In this document: piece after piece, positions 10,152-18,000 of the stretch
How positions within the stretch are numbered: the first letter of the stretch is position 1
Layout: the number at the start of each line of letters is the position of its first letter
Source of the DNA: an uncultured Ruminococcus sp.
GTDB lineage: Bacteria; Bacillota; Clostridia; Oscillospirales; Acutalibacteraceae
Direction: 5' to 3'
DNA: 33,403 nt
Assembly: GCA_902792115.1 (NCBI GenBank)
Contig: CADAYJ010000003.1
Location: 66,088 to 99,490 of the forward strand
Notes under the pieces: model-generated
Seen by the model: the letters and a program-made list of their open reading frames with translations, nothing else
The model's database searches: none
Told to the model about the DNA's origin: nothing
Made by a program: the position numbers and the translations under genes

Positions 10152-10177
10152 AAAAACGGCTATATCATCGAAGGTCG

Positions 10178-10690
10178 TTATTGGTTTGCCTCTTCGGGAG
10201 GGATATACTCTCCCTTTCTCGCCCCATATACCATGAAGACACCGAGAAGCAGGGGAATGAACCCTATGAATAAGGGTATAATCGTCATTACCCTTGTCGC
10301 TCCGACGTTCATCTTCTTGCCTCTGACATCGGTACGGTCCTTCCTGGAAACATAAGCTGTGATACTGTCTCCTTCGCCGACGCCTTTTTCGAGCTGAACG
10401 CCGTATGCCGTCAGCTCCTCGCCGTCAACGGTATATGTAATATCGCCCGCCGTTGTTATAATTTCGTCGTCATCAATGCTCGTCGTCTCCGTTCTTACGC
10501 TTGTGCAGACGGCAGGGACCTCCTCGCAGTTTTTCCAGAAAGCGGATTCATCTCTCATAGTAAAAAGCGTAGGGATCGTCGTGACCATCGGGATAATACC
10601 GGCTGCGATTAATACGATACCGAAGACGAACACGATGGCTCTCACTAAGGAGCCACTGAATAAATCACGTCCTGCGGACTGAGTACCCAT
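10178..10690 (-). CDS. DUF3592-like membrane protein with N-terminus replaced by a MITE
   Basis: The frame is 170 residues. A membrane segment around residues 18-38 (VFVFGIVLIAAGIIPM) and a second around 136-155 (MTIIPLFIGFIPLLLG) flank an extracytoplasmic beta-rich part with DITYTVDGEELTAYG. This layout resembles DUF3592 proteins; its function is unknown. The first 15 residues (MGTQSAGRDLFSGSL) are encoded by the inserted element at 10649-10763, and the ATG has no good ribosome site, so this is not the original start. The original 5' end is the remnant at 10764-10850. The TAA is 10 bases before the out-of-frame ATG of purN. Its place between purM and purN is unusual for a pathway with no membrane step. 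Confidence 0.6.
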   Translation of the reverse strand: MGTQSAGRDLFSGSLVRAIVFVFGIVLIAAGIIPMVTTIPTLFTMRDESAFWKNCEEVPAVCTSVRTETTSIDDDEIITTAGDITYTVDGEELTAYGVQLEKGVGEGDSITAYVSRKDRTDVRGKKMNVGATRVMTIIPLFIGFIPLLLGVFMVYGARKGEYIPPEEANQ

Positions 10691-10763
10691 CTCGCTTGTT
10701 CTTTTTGGTCAAATTGCTTTCAAAACCCTTGAAATACGTCAGTACGATTTAATCAGTGTCTCC
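10649..10763. mobile_element. 115-bp MITE, IS5-like target duplication
   Basis: The left end GGAGCCACTGAATAAATC and the inverted right end GGAGACACTGATTAAATC agree at 16 of 18 positions. Both sides carry CTAA (10645-10648 and 10764-10767), which fits the YTAR four-base target duplication known for the IS5 group. It is too short to encode a transposase. It lies inside the DUF3592-like gene, and removing it with one CTAA copy rejoins that gene's coding sequence apart from one missing base. The parent transposon is not in the window. Confidence 0.8.
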
Positions 10764-10850
10764 CTAAAATTCCGAACTCCTCGCGGGCTGACCTTTCTTT
10801 GTTTCGTCGATCTAGAACCGATCGTTATCGGGATTGCCTGTTGTGTTCAT
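10764..10850 (-). pseudogene. Detached 5' part of the DUF3592-like gene
   Basis: An ATG at 10848-10850 overlaps the purM stop as TAATG, the same coupling seen at the purF/purM join. It reads MNTTGNPDNDRF then TAG at 10812-10814. If one base is added after GATAAC (at 10823/10824) the frame continues as RSVLDRRNKERSAREEFGIL, reaches the element, and after the element joins VRAIVFVFG of the downstream frame. The reconstructed length (554 bases plus one) is exactly 185 codons. This strongly suggests one ancestral gene broken twice: by the element and by a one-base loss. Confidence 0.6.
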
Positions 10851-11772
10851 TATTCTATGATAACGCCCTCGCCGCTCTTAACGACCTCGCCCATGACGTA
10901 AGCGTCCTCGCCGTTTGCTTTAAGGATTCCGACCGCCTTCTCCGCGTCCGCCTTATCAACGATAACGCTCATGCCGACGCCCATGTTGAACGTGTTGAAC
11001 ATATCGCGCTCGGGGATATTGCCCGTCTTCATGATGAGGTCGAAGATCGGGAGGATCCTGAGTGACGACTTGTCGATCTTCGCCGTAAAGCCTTCGGGAA
11101 GGCTTCTCGGAATATTCTCGTAGAAGCCGCCGCCCGTGATGTGGGAGATCGACTTTACCTTCACCTCGTCGAGAAGAGCGAGAACAGCGAGAAGCCGTTT
11201 GAGTGAACGCCGCTGGAGGGGATCGCGATGATCGCGTCGCCTGCCTTGACGGTCGTTTTGTCGAGGATCCTGCTCCTGTCAACAACGCCTACGGAGAAGC
11301 CGGCGAGGTCGTATTCGTCCTCGGGGTAGAAGCCGGGCATCTCTGCCGTCTCACCGCCGATGAGCGCGCAACCGGACTGTACGCAGCCCTCGGCAACGCC
11401 CTTGACGATCGACTCGATACGCTCCGGCACGTTTTTGCCGCACGCGATGTAGTCGAGGAAGAACTGCGGCTTTGCTCCGCAGCAGATAATGTCGTTCACG
11501 CACATTGCGACGCAGTCGATGCCGACCGTGTCATGCTTGTCCATGAGGAAAGCGATCTTGAGCTTCGTGCCTACGCCGTCCGTACCGGAGACGAGCACGG
11601 GGCGCGTTACGCCGGTCATGTCAAGCTCAAAGAGTCCGCCGAAGCCGCCGATATCGGAGACGACGCCGGGTGTCATTGTTTTTGCGATATGGCTTTTCAT
11701 GAGCTCTACGGCCTTGTAGCCTGCCGTAATGTCAACGCCTGCCGCCTTGTAGCTTTCGCTGCAGCTTTTCAT
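10850..11772 (-). pseudogene. purM: Phosphoribosylformylglycinamidine cyclo-ligase with internal deletion and frameshift
   Basis: PurM closes FGAM to AIR, an essential step with no known bypass. The first part (11772 down to about 11186) is normal: [41 protein letters not shown] and [11 protein letters not shown]. Translation then runs into seven wrong residues and TGA at 11161-11163. The family sequence resumes in another frame at 11185 as [20 protein letters not shown] and runs normally to VIIE. Compared with the E. coli protein, about 35-40 residues are missing between SNGFSL and VLALL, including the conserved TPTxIYVK stretch. The breakpoint falls in two adjacent copies of AGCGAGAA (11177-11184 and 11186-11193). 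As read, the gene cannot give active PurM. It overlaps purF as TAATG. Confidence 0.9.
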
Positions 11773-13238
11773 TATTCTTCACCCTTTTTATTTTTGTTTT
11801 TCTTTTCTTCGGGAATGGGCTGTTCAAATTTATTCTTTCTGCCCCTGGGCGCCTTCGTCGGGTAATTCTCGTCGAAGCAGGCGAGGCAGAAGCCCGTGCA
11901 GTGACCGCCCTCGGCGATCTTCTTTACGTCCTCGTACGCGAGGTAGCCGAGTGAATCGGCGCCGATGATCTTTTCGTTCTCGGGGATCGTGTGCTTACAG
12001 GCGATCAGCTTGTCCTTGGAGTCGATATCAACGCCGTAGTAGCAGGGCGCGATGAACGGAGGCGCGGAGGATCTTACGTGTACCTCGACGGCGCCTGCCT
12101 CGCGGATAAGGCGCACGATGCGCGCGCTCGTTGTGCCGCGGACGATGGAGTCGTCTACCATTACGACGCGCTTGCCCGAAACGACGTCGGCGATCGGGTT
12201 GAGCTTGATCTTGACCTTGTCCTCTCTCGACTTCTGCCCGGGAGCGATAAAGGTTCTGCCGATGTATTTATTCTTGATAAAGCCGATACCGTAAGGGATA
12301 CCGGAGGCCTTCGCGTAACCGATAGCGGCGTCGAGGCCGGAGTCCGGAACGCCGATAACGACGTCCGCGTCAACGGGGTGCGCCTTTGCAAGCAGCTCGC
12401 CTGCTCTTACTCTCGCCGCGTGGACGCTCTTGCCGTCTACGCAGGAATCCGGTCTTGCGAAATAAATATGCTCAAAGATGCACAGCGACTGCTCCTGCTC
12501 GCCGCAGTGATCCGTCATGGAGCGTATGCCTTCCGCGCTGAAAACCACGATCTCGCCGGGGAGGATATCCTTGACGAATTTTGCTCCGACGGCGTCAAGC
12601 GCGCACGTCTCGGAAGCGACGATGTATCTGCCGTCCTCCGTCACGCCGTAGCAGAGCGGACGGAAGCCTCTCGGATCGCGCGCCGCGATCAGCTTTGAGG
12701 GCGACATAACTACGAGCGAATATGCGCCGTCGATGATGCTCATCGTTCTGTTGACCGCTTCCTCTATCGAGGGGCAGTTGAGGCGCTCCTTCGTGATGAT
12801 GTACGAAATGACCTCTGTGTCGCTCGTTGTGTGGAAGATCGAGCCCTGAAGCTCAAGCTCCTCTCTGAGGTCGGCGGAATTGACGAGATTGCCGTTGTGG
12901 GCGAGCGCCATTCTGCCCTTGACGTGGTTTACAACGATCGGCTGTACATTCGAGCGGTCGTTGTTGCCCGTTGTGCCGTAGCGAACGTGACCGATCGCCA
13001 TATTGCCCTGACCGAGCTTGTTCATGACGTCGTGGCTGAATACGTCGTTGACAAGGCCGAGATCCTTGTAGCTCGTGATAACGCCGTCATTGTTGATAGC
13101 GATACCGCAGCCCTCCTGACCTCTGTGCTGAAGAGCGAACAGTCCGTAGTAGACCGTGGAAGCAACGTCTGCGGTCTCGGTGCTGAATACGCCGAAAACA
13201 CCGCATTCCTCGTGCAGCTTGCTGTGATCTGTGTTCAT
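11772..13238 (-). CDS. purF: Amidophosphoribosyltransferase (glutamine PRPP amidotransferase)
   Basis: It makes 5-phosphoribosylamine from PRPP and glutamine, the first committed step. The chosen ATG (13236-13238) follows GGGGAGA by eight bases and gives 488 residues; a longer frame upstream lacks a site. [11 protein letters not shown] is an 11-residue propeptide before Cys12, the Ntn glutaminase nucleophile in CGVFGVFS, as in the Bacillus enzyme. [14 protein letters not shown] and GHVRYGTTG are glutaminase motifs. The PRPP loop [18 protein letters not shown] is near residue 355, and [15 protein letters not shown] near the end fits the Fe-S cluster type. It is separated from purC by a structured 182-base gap and overlaps purM by one base. 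Confidence 0.97.
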   Translation of the reverse strand: MNTDHSKLHEECGVFGVFSTETADVASTVYYGLFALQHRGQEGCGIAINNDGVITSYKDLGLVNDVFSHDVMNKLGQGNMAIGHVRYGTTGNNDRSNVQPIVVNHVKGRMALAHNGNLVNSADLREELELQGSIFHTTSDTEVISYIITKERLNCPSIEEAVNRTMSIIDGAYSLVVMSPSKLIAARDPRGFRPLCYGVTEDGRYIVASETCALDAVGAKFVKDILPGEIVVFSAEGIRSMTDHCGEQEQSLCIFEHIYFARPDSCVDGKSVHAARVRAGELLAKAHPVDADVVIGVPDSGLDAAIGYAKASGIPYGIGFIKNKYIGRTFIAPGQKSREDKVKIKLNPIADVVSGKRVVMVDDSIVRGTTSARIVRLIREAGAVEVHVRSSAPPFIAPCYYGVDIDSKDKLIACKHTIPENEKIIGADSLGYLAYEDVKKIAEGGHCTGFCLACFDENYPTKAPRGRKNKFEQPIPEEKKNKNKKGEE

Positions 13239-13420
13239 AAAATAATTCTCCCCGCTTTTGTTTAAATATCTGAATATCAAAGCCGAAGGGCAGCTCCGAA
13301 GCCCGGTCGTCTCTTAGCGCCGCAGGGCGATCCGTGCGGCGGACAGTTTCGGAATGTGCCCGTTATATGCTCAAGCGCCGTACCTGCCCGGGGACAGGTA
13401 CGGTCGTTTCGTTTGGGTGA
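13239..13420 (-). promoter_or_regulatory. Hairpin-rich leader between purC and purF
   Basis: Read on the minus strand this 182-base gap holds several stems. One pairs CCGTACCTG with CAGGTACGG (9 bp, 13378-13403). Another pairs CGCCGCA with TGCGGCG (7 bp, 13318-13341). A third pairs GGGC with GCCC around a TTCGGAGCT loop (13289-13305). None is followed by a T run on the minus strand, so no ordinary terminator is seen. I do not recognise a known riboswitch. It could be an attenuator or RNA-processing region setting purF apart from purEC. Confidence 0.45.
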
Positions 13421-14131
13421 TTATTCGCCAAGGAGACGCTTCATAACCTCGCGGTATGCGTCCTCTGCGCCGCCCATATCTCTTCTGAAGCGGTCCTTGT
13501 CGAGCTTTTCGTTTGTCTTGCTGTCCCAGAAGCGGCAGGTATCCGGAGAGATCTCGTCGGCGAGGACGATCGTGCCGTCCGGCAGCTTGCCGAACTCGAG
13601 CTTGAAGTCAATAAGCTCGATGTTCACTTCCTTGAGGTACTCTGTGAGAACCTCGTTGACCTTGAATGCGTACTTTGCGATCGTTGCAAGCTCCTCGTCC
13701 GTTGCCCAGCCCATAGCGAGGATATGGTAATCGTTTACCATCGGATCGCCGAGATCGTCGTCTTTATAGCAATACTCAAGAACAGTTCTGCCGAGCTTAA
13801 CGCCCTCTTCAACGCCGAGCCTCTTGGAGAGAGAGCCTGCAACGATGTTTCTGACGATAACCTCGAGCGGTACGATGGAGACCTTTTTTACGATCGTCTC
13901 CCTGTCGCTGATCTCCTCAACGTAATGAGTGGGAACGCCCTCCTTCTCGAGCATTCTCATGAGGTGGTTCGTTACTCTGTTGTTGATAACGCCCTTGCCT
14001 GCGATCGTGCCCTTCTTGAGACCGTTGTTAGCCGTTGCGTCGTCCTTGTAGGAAACGATGCAGTAGTTCTCGTCGTCTGTCGCGAAAACCTTCTTAGCCT
14101 TACCCTCGTACATCTGAACTGTCTTTTCCAT
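13421..14131 (-). CDS. purC: Phosphoribosylaminoimidazole-succinocarboxamide synthase (SAICAR synthetase)
   Basis: It joins aspartate to CAIR with ATP. The ATG at 14129-14131 is chosen because GGAGG sits eight bases before it; this gives 236 residues starting [16 protein letters not shown], the normal N-terminus. Family motifs are [12 protein letters not shown], the [15 protein letters not shown] stretch, and [11 protein letters not shown] followed by [14 protein letters not shown]. It lies 51 bases after purE on the same strand and is clearly cotranscribed. Nothing looks damaged. Confidence 0.97.
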   Translation of the reverse strand: MEKTVQMYEGKAKKVFATDDENYCIVSYKDDATANNGLKKGTIAGKGVINNRVTNHLMRMLEKEGVPTHYVEEISDRETIVKKVSIVPLEVIVRNIVAGSLSKRLGVEEGVKLGRTVLEYCYKDDDLGDPMVNDYHILAMGWATDEELATIAKYAFKVNEVLTEYLKEVNIELIDFKLEFGKLPDGTIVLADEISPDTCRFWDSKTNEKLDKDRFRRDMGGAEDAYREVMKRLLGE

Positions 14132-14182
14132 AACAAATTCCTCCAATTAAAATAATTGTATTTTGAATTTTTATTTGTCGGC

Positions 14183-14677
14183 TTATTTATTGTACTTTTC
14201 CGCGACCGCCTTGTCCTTTTCGAGGACAGCCTCAGCGTTTGCGGCGCGGACTTCACCGAGCTTTGCTGCAAGCTCTTCGTCGGAAACGGCAAGCATCTCG
14301 ACCGCGAGCAGAGCCGCGTTCGCAGCGCCGTCGATAGCTACTGTCGCTACCGGGATGCCGGAGGGCATCTGAACGGTGGAAAGAAGCGCGTCGAGACCGT
14401 CGAGCGTTGACGACTTGACGGGAATACCTATTACGGGAAGCGTCGTGTTCGCGGCGATCGCACCGGCAAGATGCGCTGCCTTGCCTGCGGCGCAGATCAG
14501 CGCGCCGAAGCCGTTATCCCTTGCGCCGAGAGCGAAATCTCTCGCCTGCACCGGCGTTCTGTGAGCCGAGAATACGTGCACCTCGTAAGGAACGCCGTAC
14601 TCATCAAGCGTTTTCATCGCCTTTTCGACAACGGGCAGATCGCTGTCGCTGCCCATTATCACAGCAACCTTTTTCAT
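14183..14677 (-). CDS. purE: 5-(carboxyamino)imidazole ribonucleotide mutase / AIR carboxylase
   Basis: It supplies the carboxyl group that turns AIR into CAIR. The 164-residue protein has the GSDSDLPVV N-terminal motif, SAHRTP near residue 40, GKAAHLAGAIAANTTLPVIG near 70, and VQMPSGIPVATVAID. No purK neighbour is present, so it either depends on a distant PurK or accepts CO2 directly as class II enzymes do; the sequence alone does not settle this. It is the first gene of the operon. GGAGG lies about 12 bases before the ATG and can pair with an upstream CTCCGG in the leader. Confidence 0.95.
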   Translation of the reverse strand: MKKVAVIMGSDSDLPVVEKAMKTLDEYGVPYEVHVFSAHRTPVQARDFALGARDNGFGALICAAGKAAHLAGAIAANTTLPVIGIPVKSSTLDGLDALLSTVQMPSGIPVATVAIDGAANAALLAVEMLAVSDEELAAKLGEVRAANAEAVLEKDKAVAEKYNK

Positions 14678-14690
14678 AATGATAAATCAA

Positions 14691-14730
14691 CCTCCGGAGT
14701 CGGTGAAAAACAATTCTTTTCACCGGAGAA
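14691..14730 (-). promoter_or_regulatory. Leader hairpin that can hide the purE ribosome site
   Basis: CGGTGAAAA and TTTTCACCG form a 9-bp stem (14701-14725). As an alternative, CTCCGG (14724-14729 side) can pair with CCGGAG at the Shine-Dalgarno (14691-14696) while TGAAAA/TTTTCA still pairs inside. The second fold would block GGAGG. No T run follows, so transcription termination is unlikely. A switch in translation is inference. Confidence 0.4.
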
Positions 14731-14767
14731 TATACGTGAAACGGACGCCGCCGCTCACTCCGAAATA

Positions 14768-14796
14768 ATTTTATCATTCCGAAATACATTTGTCAA
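14768..14796 (-). promoter_or_regulatory. Sigma-A promoter of the purine operon
   Basis: TTGACA (14791-14796), 17 bases, TAAAAT (14768-14773) on the minus strand, about 90 bases before purE. Two direct copies of TCCGAAATA in plus-strand reading (14759-14767 and 14778-14786) overlap the start side and the spacer, and a related inverted TTTCGGGAA lies just upstream at about 14801-14809. These CCGAA words recall, but do not match, the Bacillus PurBox and may be an operator. The AT-rich stretch up to 15000 holds no gene. Confidence 0.75.
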
Positions 14797-15025
14797 CGCT
14801 TTTCGGGAATTAGTCAAAAAATCGCATTTGATCTGCATTTTTGGCGCTTTAAAAGGCAAAAACAAAAATATCGGAATCGTAATTTTTGAGCCTTTTTCAG
14901 TTTCATTTTTGCATAATAAAATTACAAATGCGGACAAAAAAACAGCGTTTGTAACAAGCCGCAGATAACCTGACGATTTTTGTCGGTACGGCGAAAGAAA
15001 GAATTGTTAAAGGTACACAATTCTC

Positions 15026-15067
15026 AAAAACAGCGAGCCGCCGGGGCGCAAAATGCTCCGGCAGCTC
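15026..15067 (-). terminator. Terminator after the dockerin gene
   Basis: GAGCTGCCGG pairs with CCGGCGGCTC (10 bp with one G-T pair), loop of 13 bases, then GCTG and TTTTT on the minus strand. It lies just after the dockerin stop. A weaker stem GAATTGT/ACAATTC (15001-15023) follows. Confidence 0.85.
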
Positions 15068-15075
15068 TGTTATAC

Positions 15076-18000
15076 TCAGTCAAGTTTAAGCGCGGATATA
15101 TCTCTGTATTCTCCGGCGCAGGAATTAGCGTCCTCGAACGCGAGGGAATATCTGAGAATGAGGAGCGCGTCGGCGCTGTCGATCGAATTGTCCTCGTTGA
15201 CGTCCGCCGCTGCCTTTGCGATACCTGTGAGCGTATCGAGCGCAAGGGAGTGGCGCAGCGCAAAGAGCGCGTCGTCGGAGAAGATGTAGCCGTCGATCGT
15301 CGTGTCGCCCATAAGCACCCTCACGGTATCGCCGCCGTTTTCGCTCTTTTTGAGCTTGATCGTGATCGTGAGGTCGTCCGTGATCTTCGTTACGCGGTAT
15401 GTGTTCCCGCGCTTCGTGTCGGCAGGCCCCTTGATGTTCTTGTACGTACCCTCGGTAGCGGTCACGCTTTCGATCTCGTATCCCTCCGCCGGGATAACCG
15501 TGAAGTTGATCTGACCGCTTCCGTCGGAGACAGGCTCGCCGGAATCGGCGTCTCTTGCGACGGCGGAGCTTTGATTCTCGTCGCCTGCGCTGTAATCCTG
15601 CGTTTTGTACGTTGTGACCGCAGCTTCGCCGCCCTCGATCACGAACGTGCCTGTAAACTTCTTTTCAGGCTCATCGGGCGTATTGCTGCCGGTGTCGGTG
15701 CTTGTGTCTTTGTCCGTATCGCTTTCCGTGTCCTTCTCGGAATCGGTCGGCTTGTCGCTTTCCGTATCAGCCGCTGTGTCCGTTGCGCTTTCGGTATCGC
15801 TGTCAGATGAAGCGCCGACAGGAGTGAGCTTGATCGTTACAACGAGGTCGCTCTTGACGTTTCTGATTTCCACGTAATTACTGAAGCCGAGGAAATCCAT
15901 ATCGTATTCCTGAATATCGTAGTAATCTCCCTCTATTGTGATATCGTCGATCGACGCAAGCTCATAGCCCTCGTCGGGAACGACGGCGAATACAGCCGCC
16001 TGCGTTCCGCTGAGAAGATCATACATCGTCGTTGTGGAGACCGAATTGTACGTAGGATCACCTATGCCGTTTTCAAACGTCGTAACGGAGCCGTGCTCGA
16101 TATTAAACTTAACGCTGTTCTCCTTCCCGTTTCCCGTATCGGAATCGGAGGAGCCGTCAGCCTTCTTCATCGTGATGTAAACGGTCGCGCCGCCCGTCAT
16201 CTTCGTAAGACGGTACGTGTTCGCTCTGCCTGTCTCGTCGGGCGTCTTGAAATTCTTGTACGCGGTCTCAGGCTCCGCCGTAATCGTGTCGAGAACGTAG
16301 CCCTCGGCGGGGATTATCTCGAAGTTGACCTGCCCCGAGCCGTCCGTCATTATCTCGCCCGTATCGGCGTCCCTCGCCCACGCGACGAGAGCGTTTTCAT
16401 TTCCGTTTTCATACTTCTGCGTGTCGTAAGCCGTGACGGACACCTGCATATAGTTGTATATGAACATTGCGCCGGCATCGCCGATCTCAAACGGATTCTG
16501 CCCGGAGTCTGTATCCTTGCCCGTGTCCGTTTCCTGCTCGCCGTTTTTCGTCTTGACGGTAACAGTCAGGTCGTCTGTGATCTTCGTTACCCTGTACGTG
16601 TTGACCTGATCGTTCTCGGTGATCTCCTTGAGGTTCTTGAATGAATCCTCCGGAGCCGCCGTTACGGAGTCGATCGAATAGCCCTCATTCAGAAGCACCT
16701 TGAAATTGACCTGCCCGTCGCCGCTCATGTCTATCTCGCCCGTGTCGCCGTTGCGCGCGTACGCCGCAGTCACGGTCGAGCCGCCGGAGGTATCCTTCGT
16801 ATTGAAGCCGATAACCGCCTTAACGCCGCTGTCGCAGTCGAAGGTCACTTCGTAACCCTTGCTCCACTGAGCGTATAGCTCCATATCGTCCTCAACGACG
16901 ATCGTCTCACCCGGCTGATACGTTTCGCCCGTTCCGTCTGCCTTTGTGTTCCAGCCGGTGAAAACGAGGTCAAGCCTTCCGTCGAAGCTCTCCATGACGA
17001 CGTAATCGTCTCCCGAACGAGTGATCTCCTGCATTTCCAGGCTGACGTCGTGGTTTGAATGATACGTCACCTTGCAGTTCTTATCCTCATGCCAGATCGC
17101 GTAAAGCGTGACGTCGGAGCTTGTGTAGTATTCGGTGCCGACCGCGACCGATACTCCGCTGCCGTCGGGCTTCGTGTTCCACTCCTTGAGGTAGCAGCCC
17201 TCTTTTCTGAAATCGTCCGCAGTAAGCTCGATCGCGCCGCCCGGCGAAGTGGTTTCCTCGATCTTCTCGCCCTCTCCGCCGTTGGGATCAAGCGTTATCG
17301 TCCATAGCCAGTCGGGAATGGTCTTGCCGGCATATACGACGTAATTCGCGCCCGATTTCGCCGTTGTTGAGATCAGCCTTGTCGTCTCGGCGAATTCGGC
17401 GGCCACCTCTTCGCCCTTTGCAATGGTCGGAGTTGTGCCGGGATAGATCGGCTCCTTCTCCCCGATCCTCAGGGCGATATTTGAAACGTCCGCTCCGCTG
17501 CTGCCGTCCGTCGGATCAAAGAACGAGAAGTCGCCGGGGCGCCCGTTCTGTCCGCTGCTGCCCCATTCTGCTACGCCCCAGTCGGAGGCCGACGTATTCT
17601 TGTTTGTGGGCTTCGGCGCCATACGGGAATTGCCGATGCCGAAGACGGTACCGGAGAAGATGTTGAACGCGCCCTCGCTGTCGAACGCATTGCCGCTCTG
17701 ATCCGTCAATGCGACAGTCGTGCCGCCGTAGATATTGACAGAGCCGTTTGAGTCGATCGCGTCGTTGTCATTTCCGTTTGATGCGTCGGCGAAGATACTG
17801 CCGCCGTAGATATCGAGTGAAAAATCGTATCTGCTCAGGCCACCGTTCGCGGCGTTGATCGCGTCGTCCTGAGCGGTGATATTGATATTTCCGCTGAAGA
17901 ATTTAAGCGTCGCCGCCTCAATGCCCTCGTAGCAGTCCCTGATGTTTACCGTAAGATCGCTGTTCTTCGCTCCGAGCCTGCCGATATTCATAAAATAGTC

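Noticed and set aside
13239..13280. Longer purF start 14 codons upstream
   Set aside because: No ribosome site, and it would lengthen the propeptide before the catalytic Cys beyond the usual size.
14678..15025. Purine riboswitch or PurBox pair before purE
   Set aside because: I could not find the conserved purine aptamer core, and the CCGAA words are direct rather than the standard inverted PurBox pair.
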